Of a stretch of DNA of 7,167 bases, positions 1 through 7,002 are shown piece by piece (position 1 is the stretch's first letter; each line of letters starts with the position of its first letter). The position numbers were made by a program, and so were the translations under genes. The stretch spans positions 1-7,167 of the forward strand of contig DKPS01000048.1 in assembly GCA_002471345.1 (NCBI GenBank), read 5' to 3'. Source of the stretch: Saprospiraceae bacterium UBA7328. GTDB taxonomy: Bacteria; Bacteroidota; Bacteroidia; Chitinophagales; Saprospiraceae. The notes beneath the pieces were generated by a model. That model saw only the letters and a program-made list of their open reading frames with translations, was not told the DNA's origin and searched no databases.

Positions 1-525
1 ATGAAGCCTGCCACGGCTTTAGTCAAAGGTCATCGTCCATTTTATCATCCTGAATGGTCAGAAGAAATTCATTATGAATGTGAAGTTGTTTTGAGAATTT
101 CTAAACCGGGCAAAAGTATTCCCAGAGAGGAAGCTTTAGATTATATAGATCAGATTACATTAGGATTAGATTATACAGCTAGGGATATTCAGACTCAATG
201 TAAATCCAAAGGTCATCCTTGGGAAATTGCAAAAGCTTTTGATTATTCTGCACCTATTGGTGATTTTCAAGATTTTGACTTCTGGAGAGAGAAGTCAATA
301 GAGTTTCGATTAGAAAAGAATGGTCATATTGTGCAACAGGGAAATACAAAAGACCTGATTTTTTCTTTTGATTATCTAATTTCCTATGCCTCTAAATTTT
401 TCACATTGAAACCAGGTGACCTCCTTTTTACAGGCACTCCTGCAGGAGTAGGGCAGATTAAAAAAGGTGATATATTTGAGGGGTTTTTGAAAAATAAGAA
501 AGTGTTACTCAGCATTATTAAATAG
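1..525 (+). CDS. Fumarylacetoacetate hydrolase (FAH) family protein, 5' partial
   Basis: C-terminal 174 residues of an FAH-family enzyme (the fold of YcgM, FAHD1 and HpcE-type hydrolases and decarboxylases), which usually act on small 2-oxo or 2,4-dioxo acids with a bound Mg2+ or Mn2+. The ExE metal motif is visible in HYECEV (E26, E28 of the visible part). About 29 residues later GLDYTARD supplies the third acidic ligand, probably D57. The family signatures [11 protein letters not shown] and [11 protein letters not shown] follow near the C-terminus. The ATG at base 1 is probably internal: its context (MKPATAL) matches the 'FxKPxTAL' segment that in short family members lies roughly 27-30 residues after the true start, and the usual N-terminal 'GRNYxxHAxE'-type segment is missing. 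The real start therefore lies before the window. The family is certain; the substrate cannot be read from sequence. metK starts 17 bp downstream on the same strand, so the two may be co-transcribed. Confidence 0.9.
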   Translation: MKPATALVKGHRPFYHPEWSEEIHYECEVVLRISKPGKSIPREEALDYIDQITLGLDYTARDIQTQCKSKGHPWEIAKAFDYSAPIGDFQDFDFWREKSIEFRLEKNGHIVQQGNTKDLIFSFDYLISYASKFFTLKPGDLLFTGTPAGVGQIKKGDIFEGFLKNKKVLLSIIK

Positions 526-542
526 AAATATCAGATTATATT

Positions 543-1799
543 ATGCCATATTTATTTACTTCAGAATCAGTATCAGAAGGACATCCAGATAAAGTTTCAG
601 ATCAGATTTCAGATGCTCTAGTAGATCACTTTATTGCTTTTGACCCAATGTCAAAAGTAGCTTGTGAAACATTAGTTACTACAGGCCAAGTAGTTCTTGC
701 AGGAGAGGTTAAATCATCTACATACCTTGATGTACAGCAAATTGCCAGAGATGTAATCAAAAGAATAGGATATAATAAGTCCGAGTACATGTTTGAGGCT
801 AATTCATGTGGAATATTTTCATCTATACACGAGCAATCTGATGATATAAATAGAGGAGTAGAAAGAGCTAATCCAGAAGACCAAGGAGCTGGGGATCAAG
901 GGATGATGTTTGGATATGCGACTAATGAGACTGAAAACTATATGCCTTTGGCATTAGACCTCTCTCATAAAATATTACTGGAGATGGCAACTATTAGAAA
1001 AGGGGGCAAGGAAATGACCTACCTAAGACCTGATTCTAAATCTCAAGTAACTATAGAATATAGTGATGATCACAAGCCCATTAGAATAGATAGTATTGTG
1101 GTGTCGACTCAACATGATGATTTTGACGAAGAAGAGAAGATGTTAGCCCAAATAAAGAGTGATGTAATCAATACTGTCATTCCTAGAATCAAGGCTCAAT
1201 GTGGCTCAGAAGTTCAAGGACTGTTTACTGATAATATTACATATCACATCAATCCAACTGGTAAATTTGTCATTGGTGGGCCTCATGGAGATACAGGGCT
1301 GACTGGAAGAAAAATAATCGTGGACACTTACGGTGGAAAAGGAGCTCATGGTGGTGGAGCATTTTCTGGTAAAGATCCTTCTAAAGTAGATCGGTCAGCG
1401 GCTTATGCTACACGGCATGTTGCCAAAAATTTAGTTGCTGCTGGTGTTTGTGATGAGGTATTAGTTCAGGTTTCTTATGCTATAGGAGTTGCAAAACCTA
1501 CTAATATCTATGTCAATACCAATGGCTCATCCAAAGTGTCATTATCAGATTCTCAAATTGCCGATAAAGTGATGGAGGTATTTGATATGAGACCTTATGC
1601 TATTGAACAAAGGCTTAAACTTCGAGAACCCATCTATAGCGAATCTGCCGCTTATGGTCATATGGGCAGAACCCCAGAAGTAAAAAAAGTTACTTTCAAA
1701 GATGGGAGTGGGAACACCCTTACGAAGGAAGTGGAAACATTTACATGGGAGAAATTGGACTATGTGGATAAAGTCAAAGGTGCATTCGATTTAGTATAG
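543..1799 (+). CDS. metK: S-adenosylmethionine synthetase (methionine adenosyltransferase)
   Basis: Makes S-adenosylmethionine, phosphate and diphosphate from methionine and ATP in the cytoplasm; SAM is the main methyl donor. The 418-residue protein contains all the diagnostic motifs: [11 protein letters not shown] near the N-terminus (H14 and D16 for ATP and Mg2+), [12 protein letters not shown] (from residue 115), [13 protein letters not shown] (from 245) and the lysine loop [19 protein letters not shown] (from 270). It is somewhat longer than the E. coli enzyme (384 residues), as is usual for the Bacteroidota form, and looks intact at both ends. The ATG gives the canonical start [16 protein letters not shown]; no Shine-Dalgarno sequence precedes it, as is normal in this phylum. 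No SAM riboswitch is apparent in the 17-bp gap upstream, so SAM control at the RNA level, if present, must lie before the window. A 90-bp gap without a clear hairpin follows. Confidence 0.98.
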   Translation: MPYLFTSESVSEGHPDKVSDQISDALVDHFIAFDPMSKVACETLVTTGQVVLAGEVKSSTYLDVQQIARDVIKRIGYNKSEYMFEANSCGIFSSIHEQSDDINRGVERANPEDQGAGDQGMMFGYATNETENYMPLALDLSHKILLEMATIRKGGKEMTYLRPDSKSQVTIEYSDDHKPIRIDSIVVSTQHDDFDEEEKMLAQIKSDVINTVIPRIKAQCGSEVQGLFTDNITYHINPTGKFVIGGPHGDTGLTGRKIIVDTYGGKGAHGGGAFSGKDPSKVDRSAAYATRHVAKNLVAAGVCDEVLVQVSYAIGVAKPTNIYVNTNGSSKVSLSDSQIADKVMEVFDMRPYAIEQRLKLREPIYSESAAYGHMGRTPEVKKVTFKDGSGNTLTKEVETFTWEKLDYVDKVKGAFDLV

Positions 1800-1867
1800 T
1801 TTCACAGTGCTTTCTTTCATATTTGATAGAGTATAATTTTATGGTTCCAATGTATTAGCTTTATCTT

Positions 1868-1906
1868 ATGTCACAGCCCTTGATGTATTTTGAAAATAAG
1901 AGATAA
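1868..1906 (+). other. Short ATG-initiated frame overlapping the start of the ATP-grasp gene
   Basis: An ATG at 1868 opens a 12-codon frame (MSQPLMYFENKR, then TAA at 1904-1906), with a second ATG in the same frame at 1883. This frame lies one base out of register with the ATP-grasp gene. The run of four T at 1887-1890 sits at the junction: removing one T would join ATG-1868 or ATG-1883 in frame to the enzyme, giving MYLKIRDKGYW. It may be the true N-terminus disrupted by a one-base error or mutation, a tiny leader frame, or chance. Confidence 0.3.
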
Positions 1907-2891
1907 AGGATATTGGGTTTCTAAATTATTTTATATCCGTTCCTGGATACATTGGTTGATTTCGTCTATACGATTTCAGTCTATAACTTTCTTTTCTGCT
2001 GTGAATCCTGCGATGCATTTAGGTGGTATGTTAGATGATAGAAAAAGTGACATCTACACGATGATACCTGATCATTATTTACCTAAAACAATAGTATTCC
2101 AAGCACAGAATTCAGATATTTCAGAGCTTATAAAAGCGAATAACCTTACATTTCCTTTAATTGTAAAGCCAGATATAGGTTATAAAGGTTTTATGGTCAA
2201 AAGAGTTGATGATGAGAAAGAACTTCATCGAGTTTTAGGCCAATTTGAAGAAAAGGAAGTATTAGTTCAAGAATTCTTAAATCATGAAAGAGAATTTGCA
2301 TTCCTTTTCTATAGAATGCCTAAATCTCAAAAATATGGAGTGAGTTCGTTTGTAGAAAAGATATTGCCATATGTAATGGGAGATGGAAAATCTAACTTAA
2401 AAGCTTTGATAGAGGAAAATGCCAATGCTTTTTTAGATTTAGGATATGTTTTGAATAAGAAAAAAGAAGATTTGGATACCATAATACCCAAAGGTCAAAA
2501 GATTATAGTTGATCATGTTGGAAATTATTCAAGGGGGTCTAAATTTTACTCAAGAAATGATTCTATTGATGAATCACTTATAGAAACTGGGAGGCAATTT
2601 TTTAATCATTTACAAGGAATAAATTTTGGACGTATTGACCTTAAAGCGAATAGTATTGCTGATGTGAAAAATGGCAAGTTTAAAGTGATGGAGATTAATG
2701 GTGTTAAGTCAGAGCCTCTTCATATCTATGAACCGGAGATGTCATGGATTAAGATTTGGGAAGTAATAAGTGAGCATTGGAAAATACTCAATTCAATCGC
2801 TAAAGAACAATTAAGTGGATCATATAGCCTGCCATCTGCAAAGGACGGAATAGAAGCAGCAAAATCATTAAAAAGACAAACTACGAATTAG
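1890..2891 (+). CDS. ATP-grasp ligase of unknown substrate (D-Ala-D-Ala ligase/cyanophycin-synthetase-like fold)
   Basis: ATP-grasp enzymes join a carboxylate to an amine or similar nucleophile through an acyl-phosphate. Visible elements: an N-terminal region (residues 1-75) with SAVNPAMHLGGM and a hydrophobic stretch, nucleotide-binding lysine in LIVKPD (K93), a basic/acidic loop with VLVQEF, the glycine loop VMGDGKSNL (164-168) resembling the GDGKS of cyanophycin synthetase-type ATP-grasps, and the Mg2+ ligands in FGRIDLK (D250) and VMEING (E268, N270), followed by SEPLHIYEP. Similar Bacteroidota proteins are often labelled D-alanine-D-alanine ligase, but the true substrate is not known to me. 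The start is unusual: TGA at 1881-1883 closes the frame and the first in-frame ATG is far inside (residue 41), so TTG at 1890 is the best start. A one-base frameshift in the adjacent T run is the alternative. The stop lies 5 bp before coaX, which suggests co-transcription. Confidence 0.8.
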   Translation: MKIRDKGYWVSKLFYIRSWIHWLISSIRFQSITFFSAVNPAMHLGGMLDDRKSDIYTMIPDHYLPKTIVFQAQNSDISELIKANNLTFPLIVKPDIGYKGFMVKRVDDEKELHRVLGQFEEKEVLVQEFLNHEREFAFLFYRMPKSQKYGVSSFVEKILPYVMGDGKSNLKALIEENANAFLDLGYVLNKKKEDLDTIIPKGQKIIVDHVGNYSRGSKFYSRNDSIDESLIETGRQFFNHLQGINFGRIDLKANSIADVKNGKFKVMEINGVKSEPLHIYEPEMSWIKIWEVISEHWKILNSIAKEQLSGSYSLPSAKDGIEAAKSLKRQTTN

Positions 2892-2896
2892 ATATT

Positions 2897-3670
2897 ATGA
2901 TGTTAGCAATAGATATTGGAAATTCTAATGTAGTGATGGCCATAAGACAAGGTGATGAATGGAGCCATCTGTGGCGTATAAATACTCAAAAAGACGAGCA
3001 AGCAGAGTTATTTTATAATAAAGAAATCGCAGATATTTTCTTTGAGGATTCAATTGATACTTCTTCAATAGAGGGTGTCATTTTGAGTTCTGTTGTGCCA
3101 ACGTTGAGACCTGTATTTTACGATATTTTAACTAAAAGATATGATCTTGATGTCACTATTGTTGGGCCTGATCTTTATGAATCATTAAGTTTTAAAGTGC
3201 CAAGACCCCATCAGATAGGAACGGACTTAGTAGCAAATGCCTATGCAGGATACAAAAAATATGGAGGTAAAGTATCGGTGGTAGATTTTGGAACAGCAAT
3301 GACCATTACTACAGTAAATGATGCTGGAAAAATATTAGGTGTCAGTATTGCTCCTGGTATTAAAACAGCTATGAAAGCTCTTGTTGCGAATACAGCTCAG
3401 CTACCTGATATTCCACTTGAATTGCCAGAAAGCGTTTTAGGAAATGACACAATCCATGCTATGCAAGCTGGTATTTTGTGGGGATATGTTGGAATGGTAA
3501 AAGAAATGTCCTCAAAGATAAGATCAGAGCTTTCAAATGATTACAAATTAATTGCTACAGGTGGATTGTCATTTATTATGGATGAGTTAAAAGAAGTCTT
3601 TTATAAAGTGGATCGTAATCTAACTATGGATGGATTGTACTTGATGTGGAAAGATATCAAGACCAAATGA
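2897..3670 (+). CDS. coaX: Type III pantothenate kinase
   Basis: Phosphorylates pantothenate with ATP, the first step of coenzyme A synthesis; a cytoplasmic ASKHA-fold enzyme that needs a monovalent cation and is not feedback-inhibited by CoA like type I kinases. The 257-residue length is typical. Motifs: the N-terminal phosphate loop AIDIGNSN (D6), ILSSVVP (about residue 63), PHQIGTDLVANA with the catalytic aspartate D110, the second phosphate loop VVDFGTAMT (D130-T136), the SIAPGIKTAM segment and LIATGGLS near the C-terminus. GTD is followed by Leu where many homologues have Arg (GxDR); I believe this occurs elsewhere in the family, so I do not read it as inactivation. Two ATG codons lie side by side (2897 and 2900), giving MMLAIDIGN; either may be used. 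It lies 5 bp after the ATP-grasp gene and is the last gene before the promoter-bearing gap. Confidence 0.96.
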   Translation: MMLAIDIGNSNVVMAIRQGDEWSHLWRINTQKDEQAELFYNKEIADIFFEDSIDTSSIEGVILSSVVPTLRPVFYDILTKRYDLDVTIVGPDLYESLSFKVPRPHQIGTDLVANAYAGYKKYGGKVSVVDFGTAMTITTVNDAGKILGVSIAPGIKTAMKALVANTAQLPDIPLELPESVLGNDTIHAMQAGILWGYVGMVKEMSSKIRSELSNDYKLIATGGLSFIMDELKEVFYKVDRNLTMDGLYLMWKDIKTK

Positions 3671-3719
3671 AAGATGGAATAAAAGCTAAAGTCAAATACC
3701 CAATACTCCTCACACCTTT

Positions 3720-3727
3720 TATCTTTG
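3720..3727 (+). promoter_or_regulatory. Bacteroidota -7 promoter element (TATCTTTG)
   Basis: TATCTTTG matches the Bacteroidota sigma-A -7 consensus TAnnTTTG exactly, and is followed by C as is common. It lies in the 75-bp gap after coaX, 18 bp before the ATG at 3746. A transcript start about 7 bases downstream would leave a leader of only around a dozen bases. No clear -33 TTG/TTTG element is seen about 20 bases upstream. Four other exact matches to TAnnTTTG occur inside genes of the window, so the call rests on position as well as sequence. Confidence 0.65.
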
Positions 3728-3745
3728 CACTCATAAAATTATGCA

Positions 3746-4288
3746 ATGAAGAAGTACACAGCTCTGAAAGAACGTGCCGATAAGTATAGAGATATTTTGG
3801 ATCAAGTCATGAATTATCGTGAAGCATGGGGTAAGAATTTGAAAAAGTTCATATTGGATGGGGTGCAAAGTGTACTTAAGCAAACAGGTGTAGATGCGAG
3901 AGTTGAAGTAGAAGACCAGTTTGAAAATTTACAAACCATATCGATTTATTTAGGAAAATCTGTGAGTGGCATAGCAGAGACTTTCGAAGGAGGAGCAAAG
4001 CGAAGCATAATAAAAGACATGGGTTCACTCAGCTTTAGTCAGATTTTTAATGGAAAAATACAAGTGTGGATGACGTTTCCATTAATCGAAGGATTGATGC
4101 AACCTCAACCTCCTAAAATGATAGGAATATTTGCGCCACCTGAATTTAATGAAGACTTGATATTGAGTAATTTTGATGATTTTTTTAAGGAACTAATCAA
4201 TTGGGAAAATTACGATGACGATGTTCCTTCTCCGCAATTAAATAAAATTGGATTTGGCGTTACTCAGCCATCACAACAAGAAAGTTAA
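3746..4288 (+). CDS. Uncharacterised 180-residue soluble protein
   Basis: I do not recognise a named family. It has no signal peptide or membrane segment and is probably cytoplasmic. The N-terminal 45 residues are charged and probably helical (MKKYTALKERADKYRDILDQ and on, with AWGKNLKKFI), possibly a short coiled coil. The middle (about 50-125) looks alpha/beta, with alternating hydrophobic strands (LQTISIYLGK, KIQVWMTFPLI) and a glycine-containing turn. The segment QPQPPKMIGIFAPPEF is proline-rich, and the tail is acidic then polar (WENYDDDVPSP, ending in Ser/Gln). It is the first gene after the promoter at 3720-3727 and sits 3 bp before the TerC-family gene, so it is probably expressed with it. 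The ATG at 3746 is preceded by another ATG at 3741 that runs straight into a stop (ATG CAA TGA), overlapping this start. Codon use and base composition resemble the neighbours, so it is very likely a real gene. Confidence 0.85.
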   Translation: MKKYTALKERADKYRDILDQVMNYREAWGKNLKKFILDGVQSVLKQTGVDARVEVEDQFENLQTISIYLGKSVSGIAETFEGGAKRSIIKDMGSLSFSQIFNGKIQVWMTFPLIEGLMQPQPPKMIGIFAPPEFNEDLILSNFDDFFKELINWENYDDDVPSPQLNKIGFGVTQPSQQES

Positions 4289-4291
4289 TCA

Positions 4292-5149
4292 ATGGAAATG
4301 ATGTCGTTATTCTTAATGGATATGCCCAATTGGGGTAGCACTGGAGTATGGATGAGTCTTTTGACTTTGACTTTTTTAGAAATCGTTTTGGGTGTAGATA
4401 ATATAATATTCATCTCAATTGCCTCAAGTAAATTACCAAAAGATCAACAGCAAAGAGCAACCAATATTGGACTTGCTTTGGCTATGATTTTACGTATTGT
4501 ATTGCTGTTCGGTATATCTATTTTGATAGCGATGAAAGAACCATGGCTAAAAATAGATGAGAGTTGGATTCAAGCAGGTTTTTCAGGACAGAGTTTGATC
4601 CTTGTGGCAGGAGGATTATTTCTATTGTACAAAAGTGTAACTGAAATACATCATAAACTTGAAGGTGATCATTCAGGTGGCGGGAATGGAGCAGCTAAGA
4701 AATCGTCGTTAACTAATGCTATTGTTCAAATCACATTAATCAATATTGTTTTTTCATTTGATTCTATTTTGACTGCTGTAGGTATGACAAATGGATTGTA
4801 TGGTGCGCTACTGATTATGATAATAGCGGTAGTTCTTTCAGTAATAATCATGATGGCATTTGCCAACCCCGTTGGTCGCTTTGTGAATGAACATCCTACC
4901 ATTCAGATGTTAGGGCTGTCATTTTTAATTCTTATAGGCTTTATGTTAATCTTGGAAGGCGGGCATTTGGCCCACTTAAGTATTTTGGATAATGAAATCG
5001 GTGCTATACCTAAGGGCTACCTATATTTTGCAATAGCTTTTGCACTATTGGTTGAGTTCTTAAATATGAGAATTAGGAAAAATGTAAACCCAGTTCAACT
5101 TCACGGTGCTCAAGAAGAAGCGCGAGAGCAAGGTATTATCAATGATTAG
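4292..5149 (+). CDS. TerC-family integral membrane protein
   Basis: An inner-membrane protein of the TerC family, related to Alx of E. coli and the MeeF/MeeY proteins of Bacillus, which are linked to Mn2+ export and metal supply to secreted enzymes; older annotation ties the name to tellurium resistance. The family signature TFLEIVLGVDNIIFISI is present (E30, D36, N37), as is the second acidic membrane motif FSFDS (D157). Seven hydrophobic segments are visible, roughly residues 18-41, 57-81, 96-115, 142-162, 167-191, 204-223 and 241-260. A hydrophilic loop with His/Gly-rich sequence (about 117-140, HHKLEGDHSGGGNG) separates segments 3 and 4 and might contact metal; that is inference. The ATG at 4292 lies 3 bp after the preceding stop; ATGs at codons 3 and 4 are alternative starts. 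Its 3' end overlaps apbE by 8 bp, which implies translational coupling. Family sure, substrate inferred. Confidence 0.93.
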   Translation: MEMMSLFLMDMPNWGSTGVWMSLLTLTFLEIVLGVDNIIFISIASSKLPKDQQQRATNIGLALAMILRIVLLFGISILIAMKEPWLKIDESWIQAGFSGQSLILVAGGLFLLYKSVTEIHHKLEGDHSGGGNGAAKKSSLTNAIVQITLINIVFSFDSILTAVGMTNGLYGALLIMIIAVVLSVIIMMAFANPVGRFVNEHPTIQMLGLSFLILIGFMLILEGGHLAHLSILDNEIGAIPKGYLYFAIAFALLVEFLNMRIRKNVNPVQLHGAQEEAREQGIIND

Positions 5150-6161
5150 ATATAGTATTTGCATTTTCTTTATTTCACTTCTTCACACTAATTGTTCATT
5201 ACCAAAAGCACCATATCAATCCATCAAAGGAAAGACCATGGGAACTACATATTCTATAATTTATCAAGGTAGAGATGATATTAAAGGAGATGTTGATGTA
5301 TTGCTCAAGGACATTAATAGTGAAGTTTCTACCTATATAACTTCCGCAACTATTAGTCAATACAATGAAAGTGAGACTGTTTTTGTAATCGATACGGGGA
5401 AGCAACATTTTGTTAAAAATTGGAATGCATCAAAGATTGTTTATAAGGAGACTGAAGGTTTTTTTGATCCAAGTGTGATGCCTTTGATTAATTATTGGGG
5501 TTTTGGGTATACTGAAAAAAAAGCACGCTCAGAAATAGATAGTACTGCTGTAGAGAAAATGATGAAAGGGGTTGGGTTGGATAAAATCATTGATTCAGAA
5601 TCTTTTTTGTACAAGCCTATTCCTTCTGCTCAGTTGGATTTTAGCGCAATTGCCAAAGGATATGCTGTAGATGCTTTAGCTGAATCCTTAGAGGAAAAGG
5701 GATGTAAAAATTATCTAGTAGAAGTAGGGAGAGAAGTATATGCAAAAGGTCTAAATGTGTCTGGTCAAAAATGGAAAGTAGGAATCAGTACTCCTTCGTC
5801 TGAAGCGGCTATTGATGATATATCACGTGTAGTTGAATTAACTGATAGTGGAGTAGCGAGTTCTGGTAATTATAGAAATTTTTACATTGTGGATGGAAAA
5901 AAATACGGCCATACCATTGATCCACATACAGGATATCCTAGTCTGAATGACTTACTGGGAACTACAGTTATCAGCAAGAGTTGTATGCGCTCTGATGCTT
6001 ATGCTACTGCTTTTTTAGCAATGGGGTTAGAAAGAGCATCTATTTTAGTTGAAGAACTGGATGAAGTGGAGGCTTGTTTTTTTTATAGTAATCAAGAAGG
6101 AACGATCATTAAAAAATATTCAAATGGATTTATTCAGTACGTCGCAGGAAGTGAAAAGTGA
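5142..6161 (+). CDS. apbE: FAD:protein FMN transferase (ApbE family) lipoprotein
   Basis: Attaches FMN from FAD to a Thr or Ser of extracytoplasmic flavoproteins such as NqrB/NqrC and RnfG subunits, or carries FAD, in a Mg2+-dependent reaction in the periplasm. Motifs: KTMGTTYS (M33), DPSVMPLINYWGFG (109-122), LDFSAIAKGYAVD (165-177), LVEVGREV (192-199), HTIDPHTGYP (from H257) and RSDAYATA (D285 and T289, the usual metal-binding pair). The start is placed at ATG 5142, giving 339 residues and a lipoprotein-like leader: a short basic N-terminus, a hydrophobic run (YSICIFFISLLH), then Cys18. The lipobox (HTNC) is loose, so lipidation is likely but not certain. A GTG at 5106 would extend the frame by 12 charged residues and spoil the signal, so it is rejected. 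One residue is odd: R197 replaces the second Gly of the usual GGE in LVExGGEV. The protein overlaps the terC-family stop by 8 bp and the exonuclease start by about 38 bp. No nqr or rnf gene lies in the window. Confidence 0.93.
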   Translation: MIRYSICIFFISLLHTNCSLPKAPYQSIKGKTMGTTYSIIYQGRDDIKGDVDVLLKDINSEVSTYITSATISQYNESETVFVIDTGKQHFVKNWNASKIVYKETEGFFDPSVMPLINYWGFGYTEKKARSEIDSTAVEKMMKGVGLDKIIDSESFLYKPIPSAQLDFSAIAKGYAVDALAESLEEKGCKNYLVEVGREVYAKGLNVSGQKWKVGISTPSSEAAIDDISRVVELTDSGVASSGNYRNFYIVDGKKYGHTIDPHTGYPSLNDLLGTTVISKSCMRSDAYATAFLAMGLERASILVEELDEVEACFFYSNQEGTIIKKYSNGFIQYVAGSEK

Positions 6162-6990
6162 CGATTTTCAGTTTAATTTAAAAAGAGATTTGGTTTTCTT
6201 TGATATAGAGTCTACTGGTCTCAATGTGGTACGAGACAGAATCGTCCAAATAGCTTTGATCAAGTATCCTAAAAACGGTGGAGATCCTGTTGAGATGGAA
6301 ATGATGATCAACCCAGGAATTCCTATTTCCCAAGAAGCTATTGACGTACATGGCATCACGCCAGATATGCTAAAAAACAAACCGACATTTGCTCAGGTTG
6401 GACAGAAGATAATTGATTTCATAGGTGATTCTGATTTGTCAGGTTACAATAGTGATCGCTTTGATGTACCCATTTTGATGGAAGAATTATCTAGAATGGG
6501 AATTGTACTTGATATGACGAAAAGGAAGAGTATCGATGTCCAAAAGATATTTTACAAAATGGAACCTCGTACCCTCAAAGCAGCATACAAAATGTATTGT
6601 CAAGAAGAGTTAAAAAATGCTCACGATGCCTTAGCCGATGTCAGAGCTACTGCTGCTGTTCTTAAAGGGCAGATACAAAAGTATGATGGGGTGGATTATT
6701 ACGATGGTGATGGAATCAAAACTGAGGCACCGATTAAGAACGATATGAGTGCTATTCATGAATTTACGGCTGATTTCAGTGTTGTAGACGTGACAATGAG
6801 ACTCAAAAAGAATAAAGAGGGTGAGATAATCTTCAATTTTGGTAAATATATTAATCAACCTGTAGTAGAAGTTTTGAAGAAAGATTACAACTACTATCAG
6901 TGGATATTAAATAAGGATTTTTCTTCTCAGGTAAAACAGATAGTAAAGAACTTAATGAAACCATATGGTAAACAGTATGATAATCAATGA
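6124..6990 (+). CDS. DEDDh 3'-5' exonuclease (DNA polymerase III epsilon-like) with ExoX-like C-terminal domain
   Basis: A DnaQ-like exonuclease removing nucleotides from DNA (or RNA) 3' ends with two metal ions; role probably proofreading-like or repair. All DEDDh ligands are visible: Exo I FFDIESTG (D27, E29), Exo II GYNSDRFDVPIL (D114) and Exo III HDALADVRAT (H167, D172). After a linker rich in charged and polar residues (about 183-220), the C-terminal part carries NFGKYINQPVVEVLKKD and YYQWILNKDF, the pattern of the ExoX-like C-terminal domain. It is not the core epsilon subunit of E. coli type by architecture, so dnaQ is not assigned. ATG 6124 gives 288 residues and overlaps apbE by 38 bp; GTG 6151 (MKSDDFQFNLKRD) would cut the overlap to 11 bp and is a fair alternative. 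The open frame extends upstream to an ATG at 6049, but those residues lie within apbE and do not look like the family N-terminus. Confidence 0.9.
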   Translation: MDLFSTSQEVKSDDFQFNLKRDLVFFDIESTGLNVVRDRIVQIALIKYPKNGGDPVEMEMMINPGIPISQEAIDVHGITPDMLKNKPTFAQVGQKIIDFIGDSDLSGYNSDRFDVPILMEELSRMGIVLDMTKRKSIDVQKIFYKMEPRTLKAAYKMYCQEELKNAHDALADVRATAAVLKGQIQKYDGVDYYDGDGIKTEAPIKNDMSAIHEFTADFSVVDVTMRLKKNKEGEIIFNFGKYINQPVVEVLKKDYNYYQWILNKDFSSQVKQIVKNLMKPYGKQYDNQ

Positions 6991-7002
6991 ATTGAGTCTA
7001 CT

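Noticed and set aside
471..478. TATATTTG, an exact TAnnTTTG match inside the FAH-family gene, 64 bp before metK
   Set aside because: It could be a metK promoter, but it lies in coding sequence, has no -33 TTG element, and equally good matches occur by chance elsewhere (4168-4175, 6251-6258).
1818..1837. Promoter-like CATATTTG and TATAAT in the gap after metK
   Set aside because: CATATTTG misses one consensus base and lacks a -33 element; TATAAT at 1832-1837 has no properly spaced partner. Too weak to call in AT-rich DNA.
1800..1889. Possible terminator or riboswitch after metK
   Set aside because: No stable hairpin followed by a T run, and no SAM-riboswitch-like fold could be found by eye in the 90 bp.
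4168..4175. TAATTTTG, exact -7 box match upstream of the TerC-family gene
   Set aside because: It lies inside the preceding gene, over 110 bp from the start, without a -33 element; the 3-bp gene spacing suggests read-through transcription.
5106..5141. GTG-initiated N-terminal extension of ApbE
   Set aside because: It adds 12 highly charged residues before the hydrophobic signal; ATG 5142 gives a normal lipoprotein leader.
5199..5408. 69-codon minus-strand open frame within apbE
   Set aside because: Fully antisense to a well-supported gene, with no recognisable domain; a shadow of AT-rich coding sequence.
6168..6380. 70-codon minus-strand open frame within the exonuclease gene
   Set aside because: Antisense to the conserved Exo I region; no independent coding evidence.
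6631..6858. 75-codon minus-strand open frame within the exonuclease gene
   Set aside because: Antisense shadow; its composition shows no protein family.
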